Source: Theobroma cacao (Eukaryota; Streptophyta; Magnoliopsida; Malvales; Malvaceae). From it: 64,000 nt of DNA. The notes below the pieces were generated by a model. It saw only the letters and a program-made list of their open reading frames with translations. It was not told the DNA's origin and did no database searches. The DNA lies in the NCBI RefSeq assembly GCF_000208745.1, contig NC_030853.1, forward strand, positions 14,495,203 through 14,559,202, in the 5' to 3' direction. Of the stretch, positions 36,057-47,137 are shown one piece after another (within the stretch, counting starts at the first letter, position 1; every line of letters begins with the position of its first letter). Both the position numbers and the translations under genes were made by a program.

Positions 36057-39000
36057 TCACAAGTCTATTTTAATGTCATTTTTCACTACATGGTCTCTAA
36101 TAAAATGGTGTCTAATTTCAATGTGCTTAGTCCTATAATGTTGCACAGGATTTTTTGATATATTGATTGCACTTGTGTTATCATAGTATATTGGTACATT
36201 ATGCATAATTATTCCATAGTCTTTTAATTGTTGCTTGATCCAAAGGATTTGTGCACAACAACTACCTATTGAAACATATTCAGCCTCTGCTGTAGATAGT
36301 GCTACTGAGTTTTGCTTCTTGTTGGACCAAGACACAAGCATCATTTCTAAAAATTGGCATGTTCCACTAGTGCTTTTCCTATCAGTTCTGCTGCCAACAA
36401 AGTCAGCATCTGAATATCCAACTAAGTTAAGAGTTGAGTTTCTAGAGTACCATATTCTTAGTTCTTGAGTGTCTACGAGGTATCTAAAAATTTTCTTAAT
36501 AGTTGTTAGGTGTGATTCCTTAGGTTGTGACTAAAATCTAGCACATAAGCACACACAAAACAGAATATCTGGTCTACTTGCTGTTAAGTAAAGAAGAGAG
36601 CCGATCATACCTCTATAGAGCTTTTGATCTACATCTTTTCCTTTTTCATCTAAGTCAAGTTTGGTAGATGTACTCATTGGTGTGGAAATTGATTTCAGCT
36701 TCAGCATATCAAATTTCTTGAGCATATCATGAGTATATCTTTCTTGATTGATGAAGATTCCTTCCTCACTTTGCTTAATTTGAAGACCAAGGAAGTACTT
36801 TAACTCTCCCATCATGTCAAATTCACATTGCATTTCCTTTGCAAAGTTCTTACATAAAGCTTCATTAGTTGCACCAAATACAATATCATCTATATATATT
36901 TGCACAATAATTAAATCATTTAGATATCTCTTAATGAACAATATAGTATCGATGCTACCTCTATCATATCCTTTTTCAACTAGAAATTTTGAAAGACTCT
37001 CATACCAAGCTCTAGGAGCTTGTTTCAATCCATACGATGCTTTGTGAAGCTTAAAGACATGATTAGATTTTTCAAAATCTTCAAAACCAGGTGGTTGTTC
37101 TACAAAAACTTCCTCTTGAATTAGTCCATTTAAGAATGCACTTTTTACATCCATTTGGTACAACTTAAAATCATGAATCATGCAAAAGCTAGCAACAACC
37201 TTATGGCTTCAATCCTAGCTACGAGAGCAAAGGTTTCATCATAATCTATTCCTTCTTCTTGGTTGTATCCTTTTGCTACCAGCCTAACTTTGTTTCTAAC
37301 TACATTTCCTTGCTCATCTACTTTATTTCTAAATACCCATTTGGTACCAATAATAGGATGATTTGAAGGTCTAGGTACCAATGAGCATACATGATTTCTA
37401 GTGAATTGATCAAGTTCTTCTTGCATGGCCATTATCCAACTTTCCTCATTTTCAGCTTCTTCAAAGTTTTTAGGTTCAATTTAAGATATAAAAGCTGAAA
37501 ACTCGCAAGTTTCTCTAGTTGCTTTCCTAGTTCTAACTCCTTGTGAAATGTCACCTATTATTTGGTATTGTGGGTGATCTCTTACAAATCTCCAACTCCT
37601 TGGTAGATCATCATGCTGATTTTCTGCTTTTTGCTGATTTCTTAGAAATGGAGTTTCATTTTCTCTTCTAGATGAGCTTTCTTCATTATTTTTATTGTTC
37701 TCTAAGCTCATTTCTTCCATTTGTTTTTCTAGGATTTCTATATCATCATCATCATCATGAACTTCTTTTTGTAATGCATTTGACTTATCAAAAACTACAT
37801 GGACTAATTCTTCAATGGTAAGGGTCCTTTTGTTAAAAGCTCTATAGGCCTTTAAGTTTAATGCATATCCTAAAAATATTGCTTCATCACTCTTTGCATC
37901 AAATTTCCCTATGGGCTGTTTTCCATTATTCAATACAAAGCATTTATAGCCAAAACTCCTAAGGTGAGAAATATTTGGTTTCCTACCTTTGTAAAGTTCA
38001 TATGGAGTCTTTGAAATCAAGGGCCTTATTGAGACTCTATTAAGGATATAAGCTGCTGTATTTACTGCCTCAGCCCAAAGATATTTAGGTAGGTTGTTCT
38101 CACATAACATGGTCCTAGCCATTTCTTTTAATGTTATGTTTTTCCTCTCTGCAACTCCATTTTGCTGGGGTGCTCTAGGTGTAAAAAAATTATGATTCAA
38201 CTCCTTTTCATTACAAAATTTTTCAAACTCATCATTCTCAAATTCTCCTCCATGGTCACTCCTTATGCTAACTATGGCTAGTCCTTTTTCATTTTCTACT
38301 TTCTTACAATAACTTAAGAATGCTTATAGAGCATCATTCTTATGAGCAAAAAAGTATACCCAAGTATATCTAGAATAGTCATCAACTATTACAAAGCCAT
38401 AAGATTTACCTCATAAGCTAGTTGTGCTTATTGGACCAAATAGATCAATGTGCAACAATTCAAGAGGTCTCGATGTTGACACTATTTTCTTAGTCTTAAA
38501 GGATGTTCTAACTTATTTTTCTAGTTGGCAAGCACCACATATCCTATCTTTTTCAAATTCAATTCCGACAGTCCAGCAACAAGATTTTTCTTTATTAATT
38601 TAGACATAGTATGCATGCTTACATGTCCTAATCTCCTATGCCATAACCAGCTATCATTCTCAGCATTTGCAGCAAAACATACTTCACTATTCACATCGAG
38701 GTCTTCAAGAAAAATGACATACATGTTCTTCAACCTTTTTCCTATAAATGAGATTTTATTTGTACTCATATCAATCACTTCACACTTAGTTGAATCAAAA
38801 CATACTTTAAATCCTTTATCACATAATTAACTAATACTTAGTAGATTATGCTTTAAGCCTTTAACTAACAACACATGACTAATTTGAGTTTGAGAACTCT
38901 TACCAACCATACCTATACCATGGATTCTGCCTTTATCCAAAGGATACGGTTCCTCTCTTTCTCTTTTCCAACTGAGCAAACAGCTCTTCATGTCTTGTCA

Positions 39001-39100
39001 TGTGCCGTGAACAGCCACTATCCAAGTACCAAGGTTGTTTCTTCCTAAGTTGAGCTCTTGAACATGTCTCTTTTAAGTCCAACTCAACCTACAAAACAAA
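36057..39100 (-). pseudogene. Copia pol relic: protease, integrase, reverse transcriptase, RNase H
   Basis: Read leftwards. The protease end/GAG-pre-integrase zinc finger has WLWHRRLGHVSMHTM (about 38,660), whose second half (C..C) is in another frame after a frameshift near 38,540. The integrase core and C-terminal part (38,200-37,481) include APQQNGVAERKN and the GYKCFVLN...K..FLGY segment. The RT (37,432-36,531) has [32 protein letters not shown] and the catalytic YIDDIVFGAT near 36,890. RNase H has SKKQNSVALSTAEAEYVS (about 36,325-36,270). The reading frame is interrupted at least near 38,540, 38,200 and 37,180, so the enzyme is dead although each domain is easy to recognise. Confidence 0.92.
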
Positions 39101-40737
39101 ATTTCGGTTTTTCTTTATAGGTACCCATACTTTGATGGGTCCTTCAGAGTTAGTTGCAACAAAGAATCCCTTAGGAACTTAAATTTTCTTAACTTTTTGC
39201 ACTTTTCTTTTCTTAAAATAGTCATATGAGAAATGACCATGTTTACCACAATTATAACATCTAGGTAATGCTTTAGCTGAATATTTATTGTGGTATGCAT
39301 CTCTTTTTGAAGATTCATTTTTCAAGCATTTAAGAGCTGTGTTTTCATCAAGAGTTATTTGCAAGGCTTCAGACTTATTTTTCAGCTCTTGCTTTAAAGA
39401 CTCAAAGTCTGTTTTTGAGTGTTCTAACTCAGCTTGCAAAATATTTCTTTGCTAAAAAACAGAGGTGAGCTCTTGTTTGATTTATTCCAAATCATTTTTA
39501 AGTAATGCAGCCTTTTTCTTCAATGACTTGTATTTTGAAAAAAGTTTTTCAAATTCATCATAAAGGCATTTATATTCATCCTGTAAATCATCATAAGAAT
39601 TAAAGCAGAGGGATGAGGCTACCTCTGTTTCATCCTCTTGTGCCATTAAATAGATGTTTTCTCTTTCCTTAGATTTTTCATCATCAGTTTTAGAGCTTGA
39701 TGTGTCACTGTCTGACCATGCAGCAGCCACCATTGCTTTCTTGGATCACTTATTTTTCTTGGGGGTTTCATCTTTCAACAATGGACACTCGGACTTGAAG
39801 TGACCAAGTTTTTTGCATTCGTAGCAGATCATCTCTTTCTTTTTGTTGGATTCATTTTTGTTCTTTATTTTTTATGAAACACCTTGGTCTTTCCTGAAAC
39901 CTCTTCTAGTTAGCCTTCGATTTCTTCTGCTCATTAGTTTTCTGAAATTTTTTGCAACTGAGCTAAATTTTCATCATCATCACAAGAAAGCTCTTCCAGC
40001 TCTTCTTCAAGAATGCTAGCTTTAAGTACAATGCTCTTTTTCTTTTCCTTTGCTTTCCTTCGGTCTTCTTCTTCTTCTTCCTTAAGCTCCAGCTCATGAG
40101 TGAGAAGAGAACCACATATCTCATTGAGAGTGATGATGTTCAGATCTTTAGCCTCTCTAATGGCAGTCACTTTTGGTTTTTAGGATTTTAGTAGGCATCT
40201 AAGCAGTCTCTTAACTAATTCATGTTCAGGGATAGGCTTGCCTAGCTGACTTAATTTATTTGTAATGTTTGTAAACATATTAAACATGCTGGTGATGTCT
40301 TCACGAGGCTCCAATTTGAACATTTCATAACTATGTGTTAAGAGAGCAATTTTGGACTCCTTTACTTGAGAAGTCCCTTCATGAATTATTCTAAGTTTTT
40401 CCCACACTTGTTTAACTGTTGTACAGCTTGAGACTTTGTTAAATTCAGTGGGGGTCAAGGCACAATGTAATATGTTGATGGCTTTAAAGTTTACTTGAAC
40501 TTTCTTAGTTTCAGCCTCAGTCTATTCGGACCTTGGCTTGGGCATCAACTCATTTGTTACTACATTCACTGTTGAGGGCATAAAGGGTCCATCAATTATG
40601 ACGTCCCACATTTCATAATCTATAGCCCTAATATAGATTAACATTTTAGTGCTCCAATAAGGATAATTAGAGCCATCAAACAGAGGTGGTTTGTTTGTTG
40701 ATTGTCCCTCAGCAACTATGATTTTTTGTTAAGCCAT
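39101..40737 (-). pseudogene. Copia gag relic with CCHC zinc knuckles
   Basis: Starts at ATG 40,737, but the third codon is already a stop. Typical Copia gag sequence follows (PPLFDGSNYPYWSTKM, about 40,690-40,640; TPTEFNKVSSCTTVKQVWEKL, truncated here, about 40,458-40,395). An intact CCHC knuckle CYECKKLGHFKSEC lies at about 39,825-39,785, then acidic Ser-rich and coiled-coil stretches. A second knuckle CYNCGKHGHFSYDY (about 39,265-39,225) has lost its last Cys to Tyr, consistent with a G-to-A change. At least four stops interrupt the frame. Confidence 0.88.
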
Positions 40738-40781
40738 TTGGATCCTCCCAAAGGATGTTAAGCCTTAAAAACAGGGAACTT

Positions 40782-40793
40782 GCTTTGATACCA
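40782..40793 (-). other. Primer-binding site, initiator-Met tRNA type
   Basis: Two bases inside the 5' LTR, the minus strand reads TGGTATCAAAGC, one mismatch from the usual plant initiator-Met PBS TGGTATCAGAGC. It fixes the element's orientation. Confidence 0.9.
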
Positions 40794-40795
40794 AT

Positions 40796-41868
40796 TGTTG
40801 GTCCCATTAATATGTGCTAAAGGGGGTGAATAGCACAATTTGGCTCTTGACAAGATGTGAAACTAATTTTCAAAACTTAAGAAAGTAAAAACAAAGTATA
40901 AGGTGCACAGCAATTTAGAATGGTTCTGTCTAAGACCTACATCCACTACCTTGATTATCCAACCAAGGATTTTCCCAACGATTCACTAAGAATCAGGTGA
41001 AATTCATAACTTTTCATCAAGCTTTTACAATGGCTTTTCACAAGCTCAGCCAAAACCTTTACATTAGTTTTTCACGGACTCAACTAAAACCCAAAGTGGT
41101 TTTTCAAGGCTCAACCACAACCTATAACATTCAAGCTTTCACAAGCTTAAACAACCCCTTAGAGTGACTCCCTCACTCTAAGTATACAAGAAAATAGGTT
41201 ACAGAAAGTACCTATGATCACAAGTTGATCTGATTGGTACAAGATTGAGTGCTAAATACAATGACAAAGAGTAGGCGTTTAAGTGCAGACAAGTGCAGTG
41301 AAGCTTTTCTAGTTTTTCTTCTTTCTAAAGCTCAAATCTCATTCAAGGCTTCTGAAAACTTGTTTCTCATTGTTGGAAGACCCTTTTATACTTGGATATG
41401 CAACTCTGATGGCAGTTTGGCAGTTTATATCTATTGGAAACAGTTGATGATGAGTTCTGGCTGTTAATCTGTCTTGCAGTGTTCTGGTTCAAATTACAGA
41501 CAGAGAGCTCTTAGTCGACTAACTTGGTTGACTAAGTTGATTCTGTTTCTAGTTTGCAGATTTTGGCAGAGGGCACTTAGTCGACTGACTTGATTGACTA
41601 AGTTGGTTCTGTTTCTCAAACTCTTCAGCCCACCATTTCTCTAATTTGAAATTTGGTCAACCAATGTTTTTCCTTATTTAACCAACAAGCTTCCTCCTTG
41701 TTATTCAGTTACATCTTGTTGATTTTATCCCTCTTTTTCTTTCAAAAATACTCTTTGAAGATTTAAGAAATTAATTTCATGTATTAATTTCCTGCACACT
41801 TAAGTAAAGGAATTAGACACAAATAAATGGGAATGTTTTATTATCATCAAAAACTAGTGGAGCCAACA
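40796..41868 (-). repeat. 5' LTR of the Sirevirus-like element
   Basis: 1,073 bp, the partner of 31,728-32,801. Same termini (TGTTGGTCCC ... GGAGCCAACA) and the same internal order, with the TTAGTCGACT / GTTGACTAAG motifs at 41,510-41,605. Confidence 0.93.
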
Positions 41869-41873
41869 GTGAC

Positions 41874-42680
41874 TTGGTTGGACCATTACTAAATGTTCAA
41901 TAAGGCATTTTTACATACTTTCAATCATAAATTACTTTTCAAAATGGGCAGAGGCATCATCTTATCGAGAAATGAAGGAAGAAAATATTGCTACCTTCAT
42001 TAGAACAAACATCATTTATTGTTATGCTATGCCATGTCTCATTATAATAGATAATGGAAAATAGTTCGTGATAGAGAAGTTTTGTGCATAGTTTAACTTC
42101 AAGCAACATAATTTTTTCATGTATCACATACTAACAAATGGTTTAATAGAATCTTTCAACAAGACTTCATGTAATCTTTCCATGAAAATTGTGGATCATG
42201 CCATTAAAGATTGGCTAGAGAAAATAAGGGAAGCTTTATGCGCTTATTGTATGACATTTGACACACTTACTCAAGCTACTCCATACTCGCTTATTTGTGG
42301 TGTAAAAGTTATTCTCCCACTAGAATGTCAAATTCCATCATTGAGAATTGCCATCCAATAAGGTCTTTCAAATGAAGACAATGTTCACCTACGCCTTAAA
42401 TAACTTGAAGCGTTGGATGAGAAAAGGTTAGAAGCACAACAACGCTTGGAATGTTACCAAGCTCGATTGTCCAAAGCTTTCAACAAGAAAGTTAAACCAC
42501 AATCATTCCAAATGGGAGACTTAATTCTTGTAGTGAGAATAAGTTCCTCTCAAAATGGGATGGACCATATGTTGTTTAAGAATTTTATACCAATGGCACA
42601 TACAAGATTGTTGAACAAGAAGGAGTAAGAGTTGGCCCAATCAATGGCAAATTTTTGAAGCGCTACTATACTTGAAGGTA
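41874..42680 (+). pseudogene. Gypsy Tat/Ogre-type pol relic, right part (integrase core and C-terminus)
   Basis: Continues the integrase interrupted at 31,727: LVGPLLN at once, then YFSKWAEASSYREMKEENI-like residues near 41,929-41,990, a NGLIESFNKT segment (42,137-42,166) and ATPYSLICGVKVILPLE (42,276-42,326). The typical tail DEKRLEAQQRLECYQARLSK (42,416-42,475) and a GPINGKFLKRYY-like end (about 42,635-42,667) follow. Together the halves give the order RNase H then integrase expected of Tat/Athila elements. There are multiple stops. Confidence 0.88.
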
Positions 42681-43454
42681 AAATACTCCTCAACAAGAGC
42701 TTAAAAAAAAGCATGCTAAGTTGAAAATCCTTAATAGGATGACTTAGACAAAAGTTAAGGCAAGAATATATATATATATATATATATATGAACTATGTTA
42801 TCACTTTATCCTTATTAGGAGGTACGTAGATAGCTTGGTTCCATGGTCAAGTTTAGTCACACTGAAAAAAAAAATGTCTCTTAGATTAAAGATGGCTCAA
42901 TTCTTTATGACAATGAAGCTACCAAGATAGAAAATTGAAGAACAATTCAAGTTTGTACTTCTTTTTGAGTTATGCGATTCAATCAATTAAACTAAAAGTG
43001 AAACAAATTGCAATCACAAGTTGAAGTTCAATTGGTGACAAAAAAATTTTTATAACACAAAGTATCTTGAAGGTTTCATAAGTTTATCTTTAAAATTTCT
43101 TCACAAGTAAAGAAAAGTAATAGGAAAGATCGATTGTTATTGCTGATTCAAAATGCATTGCAATGTAAAAGAAAATTTTAAANATTGTTATTGCTGATTC
43201 AAAATGCATTGCAATGTAAAAGAAAATTTTAAAGGTATAAATCCTAAAACAAAAAAAAAGCAAAAAGTAAAAGCTACATGAATAAGGAAGCAATCAAATC
43301 AAGGTTTCAACTTGAAATTCGTTAGCTCTTCTCAAGAAAATTCAAACATACTCTGTAACAATTTTAGGGAATTAACTTCATTTTCACTCAAAATAGGAGA
43401 ATACTTTATGGAAACTATCTCTTCATTAATCTTGGAAATATTAGCTTCCCTCAT
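42681..43454 (+). mobile_element. Non-coding downstream part of the Tat-type element
   Basis: Contains an (AT)n microsatellite (42,765-42,789), then GGAGGTACGTAGATAGCTTGG, truncated here to its first 20 bases or so (from 42,818), a phrase that typically follows integrase in Tat elements. An assembly duplication around a single N lies at 43,133-43,233. No LTR terminus was identified. Confidence 0.5.
43133..43233. repeat. Perfect 50-bp duplication flanking a single N
   Basis: Positions 43,133-43,182 and 43,184-43,233 are identical, with one N between them at 43,183. Most likely an assembly join where overlapping contig ends were not merged. Confidence 0.9.
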
Positions 43455-43800
43455 TTGCACCTCTTCCTTTTTTTTTTAGTAGAAGGTTCAACCTCATTCT
43501 TCTTGCGAAACAAAGTATTCAAGTCATTTTTAAGATATTTCAACTCAGATTGCAAATCATCAGCATGCCCAACAAATTTGGTCTTAAGTGACTCATCATC
43601 TTTAAGACAAATTGCAAGTTCTTTAAGCTTCTCAGTTTGGTCTTTTGCCGACGTACTAAAGGATAATTCAAGGTCAATAAATTTGCAAACTTGTCCAAAG
43701 TATTTTTAAACTATGTTCCTCAATAAAGATGAAGCAATAGTCTCGACCTCTCTTATTATATCAAGAACCTTTTGAATTGTTGTCGATTTTGCATACGTAA
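43455..43800 (-). pseudogene. Minus-strand coiled-coil ORF remnant
   Basis: On the minus strand, from about 43,785 down to about 43,455, an almost open frame (one stop near 43,708) reads as a charged, heptad-like protein. It includes TTIQKVLDIIREVETIASS, DQTEKLKELAICLKDD and DDLQSELKYLKNDLNTL and ends in a basic tail. Codon-like composition and helix periodicity look like real former coding sequence rather than noise. It lies opposite to, and about 0.8 kb downstream of, the Tat integrase, where antisense additional ORFs are known in some Tat-lineage elements. Family not recognised; an unrelated captured gene piece is the alternative. Confidence 0.5.
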
Positions 43801-44375
43801 ATAAATGTATCAAACAAGTAATATAAATAGTAAGTCCAGAATCGTACACCATAGGGATTTGCATCTAATTTTTCATTAAGCGCTAAAATTATGACAAACT
43901 AATCTTATTCAAGTAACTTGATATTTTAAAAAATTAATTAAAACTAAATTAAAGGAAACCCTAAATTAATTAATAAAAACTAAAAATTCACTTAAGAAAT
44001 GCAATATATTAAAACTTAGAATTATAGTTTCATTCAACACTTCATCCAATACCAGCTTCTCTTATTATTTACATTCATGGGTGGTTTCACTAACATAGGA
44101 TCAAAGACTATGTACTCCATCTAGGTGCTTGCAAAAATACCTAACTTAATTAGTTCACTATATGTCAATAAGAATCAATTAAATTAAGTTCATTAAGCTA
44201 GTGTCCTAATTAGTTATGTATGGCAATTATCGTATATCTGCCCGAATTGCGAATTAGATCACCTAAGTGACGTGAACATACATTATTCAAATCTTAGTTT
44301 AACTTAAAGTCTCTCTATTGAGTTTCAATTAGATTCAAAAATCAATTAATTATTGATTTTTATACTATCTTTAGA
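43801..44375. other. Unclassified non-coding repeat-like sequence
   Basis: Holds the phrase AATATAAATAGTAAGTCCAG ... GTACACCATAGGGATT (43,820-43,860), a widespread plant repeat motif. No ORF and no clear termini. Confidence 0.4.
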
Positions 44376-44674
44376 AAAGCTTCCCTATCATTATGGTATT
44401 AGCACAAATTGGGTGGTCTTCTTATTTATGGTTGGTTTTATGATAATTTTTAGGTAATATGAAATTTGTAGATGCTATTTATGCGCTCTTATATACTTAT
44501 GATGGTAACAAGGATGTCATTCGAGCATTTTGTGAGGGTTGGTTTCTAACCACGAAAACAATTCATATTGCCTTGAAAGAAGCTTCCCTATCATTATGGG
44601 ATTTGTCACAAATTGGGTGGCCTATCTTTAATGATGTCATCAAGTCCATGCGGTGGCACGTGATTCATCTTTAA
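44376..44674 (+). pseudogene. Plant mobile domain (PMD/MAIL1-like) fragment, partly duplicated
   Basis: 44,459-44,671 reads KFVDAIYALLYTYDG, VIRAFCEGWFLTTKTIH, ASLSLWDLSQIGWPIFND, which resembles the plant mobile domain pattern (Y..L..YD...V..AFCE.W...TNT.H...GE.SISLWDL..LGGLPI.G). Just upstream, 44,376-44,450 repeats the SLSLW segment and continues as LGGLLIYGWFYDNF, closer to the canonical LGGLPIYG.FYDEV. So two pieces of the domain are tandemly arranged. It is a fragment with stops, probably transposon-borne, since PMD domains occur in Gypsy and Mutator elements as well as in host MAIL genes. Confidence 0.5.
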
Positions 44675-44779
44675 AAATTTCTTCCATTCACTAATTTTGG
44701 GCATGTAGCATCTTGTAATTGGATAATAATTTTCCTCATTCTAAAGACATTTCTAACTACTTCCTAATATTACAAAACA

Positions 44780-45060
44780 CATAGTTTAATACATGGAATC
44801 AATTTCATCGATAATTACCAATGGATTACCAATTACCTTAAAAATAGTAAAGCTCCAACGAAATCTGTGCAGTCGGTATTTTGTCAGTAATGTTTAGGCA
44901 TTGAAAAAGGATGACTGGCACTAAATTTACCAATTAATCTATCCATCGATAATTGCTATTACCGACAGAATATTTCGTTGGTAATGTCAACTAGTGTTTT
45001 TTAATTTACTGATAAAATTTTCATTGATAATTCCGTCTATTAATTTAAAAAAAAGCTCGT
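44780..45060 (+). repeat. CACTA-type subterminal region
   Basis: Contains several inverted copies of a motif like ATTACCGACAGAATATTTCG / TTGGTAAT (44,955-44,985) and related ones at 44,790-44,880 and 45,000-45,035. Such palindromic 'ACCGACGGAA' arrays are typical of plant CACTA subterminal regions. ACTAGTG (44,990) may be a decayed CACTA terminus, but no clean TIR was found. Confidence 0.5.
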
Positions 45061-45325
45061 GTGGGCTTCTTCATACTTCCCCCTTTCCCCCAACCCTAGT
45101 TGTTTTCCCCCTCCCTCAAATTCTCTATTTCCCTTTATTGTTGTCAACCAAATCCACCTTCCTAAGTAGCTGTCAGTCCTTTTTGTCCTGCAAACCTTCC
45201 TGCTTTCTCTTTCGCCCTCCACCCTTTTCTCTTCTCCCCGTGAATCCCACCCAAAAACTATAATCCCTAGGCCATCAGTCATTTTCTCTACCCTTCCTTA
45301 TGCTGGTCTTTCCCTCTCTTGTAAG
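45061..45325 (+). promoter_or_regulatory. Pyrimidine-rich leader of the CACTA element with donor-like end
   Basis: About 260 bp of CT-rich plus strand with a CCCAACCCTAGTT motif, ending in CTCTCTTGTAAGTTTC, a good 5' splice site. This looks like the first non-coding exon of the transposase transcript; the coding part resumes at 46,535. The frames on both strands here (44,994-45,263 and 45,040-45,282) are composition artefacts. Confidence 0.4.
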
Positions 45326-45423
45326 TTTCTTTAAAAAAATTATTTTACAAGATTTATTTTTAACATTTTTATTATATGTTGTTTTATTTATTTGTTATTT
45401 AATTGTAATTTAATTGATATTAT

Positions 45424-45836
45424 GTATACATATTTTTTGTGTTAATTTTGTTCTAATATAATTGATGCTGTGTATATATATTTGGTTGTGTTAATTTTGT
45501 AGTAATATAATTTTTATTGTGTATAAATTTGCGGTTGTGTTAATTTTGTGGTAATATAATTGTTATTGTGTATATATATTTGTTTGTGTTAATTTTGTGG
45601 TATTATAATTGTTATTGTGTATATATATTTGTTTATGTTAATTTTGTGGTAATTTAATTGTTATTGTGTATATTTTTTTGTTTGTGTTAATTTTGTGGTA
45701 ATTTAGTTGTTATTGTGTGTGTGTGTGTGTGTGTGTGTGTATTTTGTGTGTTTTGTGGTAATTTAATTGTTATTATGTATATATGTGTTTGTTTGTGTTA
45801 ATTTTGTGGTACAATAATTTTGTTATTGTGTATATA
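45424..45836 (+). repeat. Minisatellite, about eight units of 49 bp, with an internal (GT)n
   Basis: Unit starts GTATATATATTTGTTTGTGT and ends ATTGTTATTGT. Eight imperfect copies run in tandem; one has expanded into a GT microsatellite at 45,714-45,740. It lies in the presumed first intron of the CACTA transposase transcript. Confidence 0.85.
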
Positions 45837-46534
45837 TAAATTAGTAAAATTAAAATTTTACACTTTAATTATATAAATTAGTAATTAGTAGTGTTAAATT
45901 AATGATTAATATTATATAATTTCATAACAATTATATAAGTAGTAGTTCTAAATTGAAATTATATAATTAGTAGTGTTAAATAACAGAATTTAAAATTGTT
46001 AAAATACAAAAATGTTATACCTTAAGGATATAAAATAATAATAACTTTTGTTAAAATTTTAAAAAAAAGTTTTAATTTATTTATTATATAAATTAGTTGT
46101 TAATAGGATTAAATTAATAATTAATATTATATATTTCATAGAAATTATATAATTAGTAGTTTTAAGTTATATAATTTAATATTGTTAAAGTGTAAAATGT
46201 TATAATTTATTCATATTAAAATCGTAAATTATATTATTATATAATTATTATTGTTAATAATTAATAATTAATATTTTTAGTAATTAATATCATTAAATTT
46301 CATAAAACTTTTATAATTTAATATTTTTAATTTATAAAATCTTAATTATATAAATTAATATTGTTGATAACATTTTGTAAATTAATATTGTAAATTTCAT
46401 ACTAATAGCAATAATTAGACAAAAAGCATTTCTTATCAATTGATCAAAATTTGAAAGAAGTAATAGCTATACTAATTAACATGTTTTTTTTTACATTCTA
46501 TAACAAACATCATCTGTCCGTTATGGTTCTCATA
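45837..46534. other. AT-rich spacer inside the CACTA element
   Basis: Very AT-rich sequence with repeated AATTAGTAGT / TTAATATT phrases and no coding signal until the transposase-associated domain begins. Confidence 0.6.
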
Positions 46535-47137
46535 ATGGAACAAGAGAGATCTTGGATTTATTCTCGACTTAATGAACGTAGATTCATTAGAAATGAATTT
46601 TTTAAATGGCATCAAAGAATTTATTTCTTTAGCCTTCAATCAACATATATATATGCGTTAGAATAATATTAGATGCCCTTACTCTCAGTGTATGAATAAC
46701 AAGTTTTTAATTGGTGATTAGGATTAGAAGCACCTTATTTATAGATGTTTCACTAGTGCATACAGAATATGGTATTCACATAGTGAATTATTCCATATCG
46801 GACAATTATCAAGAAGTCATGATGATAATGTTGAAGAAATAATGAATGAAATTAGAGTTGAAAATCCATATACTTGAATGGTTATGGATGCATTACATCC
46901 ATATTTAAATTCAATGTCAGGCATTAAAATGAAGGGGTGGTTCATGAAAAAGATCTTAATTCAAATGCCACAAGCTTCGATTCATTGTTAAATGACGCGA
47001 ATGCACCATTGTGGTCCGATTACATGAAGCATACAAAACTATCAACTATGTCCAACTATTGAATGTCAAGTCAGATTTTAACATGAACAAGTCTTATTTT
47101 AATTGTTTCATGCATCTAATGAAGGAGATGTTCCCAT
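46535..47137 (+). pseudogene. CACTA/En-Spm transposase relic, N-terminal part (transposase-associated domain)
   Basis: MEQERSWIYSRLNERRFIRN (46,535 on) matches the plant transposase-associated domain that precedes Tnp2 in CACTA elements. After frameshifts come C..C-type MNNKFL, SAYRIWYSH and an EIMNEIRVENPYT segment (about 46,835-46,875). Next are HTKLSTMSNY-like and NMSKSYFNCFMHLMKEMFP residues (about 47,030-47,135) running straight into the solo LTR. Stops are frequent. The protein continues after 48,505. Confidence 0.85.

Larger units (their letters stand above)
31728..41868 (-). mobile_element. Full-length Sirevirus-like Copia retrotransposon (10,141 bp), TSD GTGAC
   Basis: Two LTRs (31,728-32,801 and 40,796-41,868) bound the element, flanked by GTGAC at 31,723-31,727 and 41,869-41,873. 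Transcription is on the minus strand: the primer-binding site abuts the right LTR and the polypurine tract abuts the left LTR. Order is gag, protease, integrase, RT, RNase H, then an extra env-position ORF, the layout, size and LTR length of the SIRE/Maximus (Sirevirus) lineage of Copia. By eye the two LTRs agree at about 93-94% over their first 430 bp, so insertion is not recent. All coding parts carry stops or frameshifts. Confidence 0.93.
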
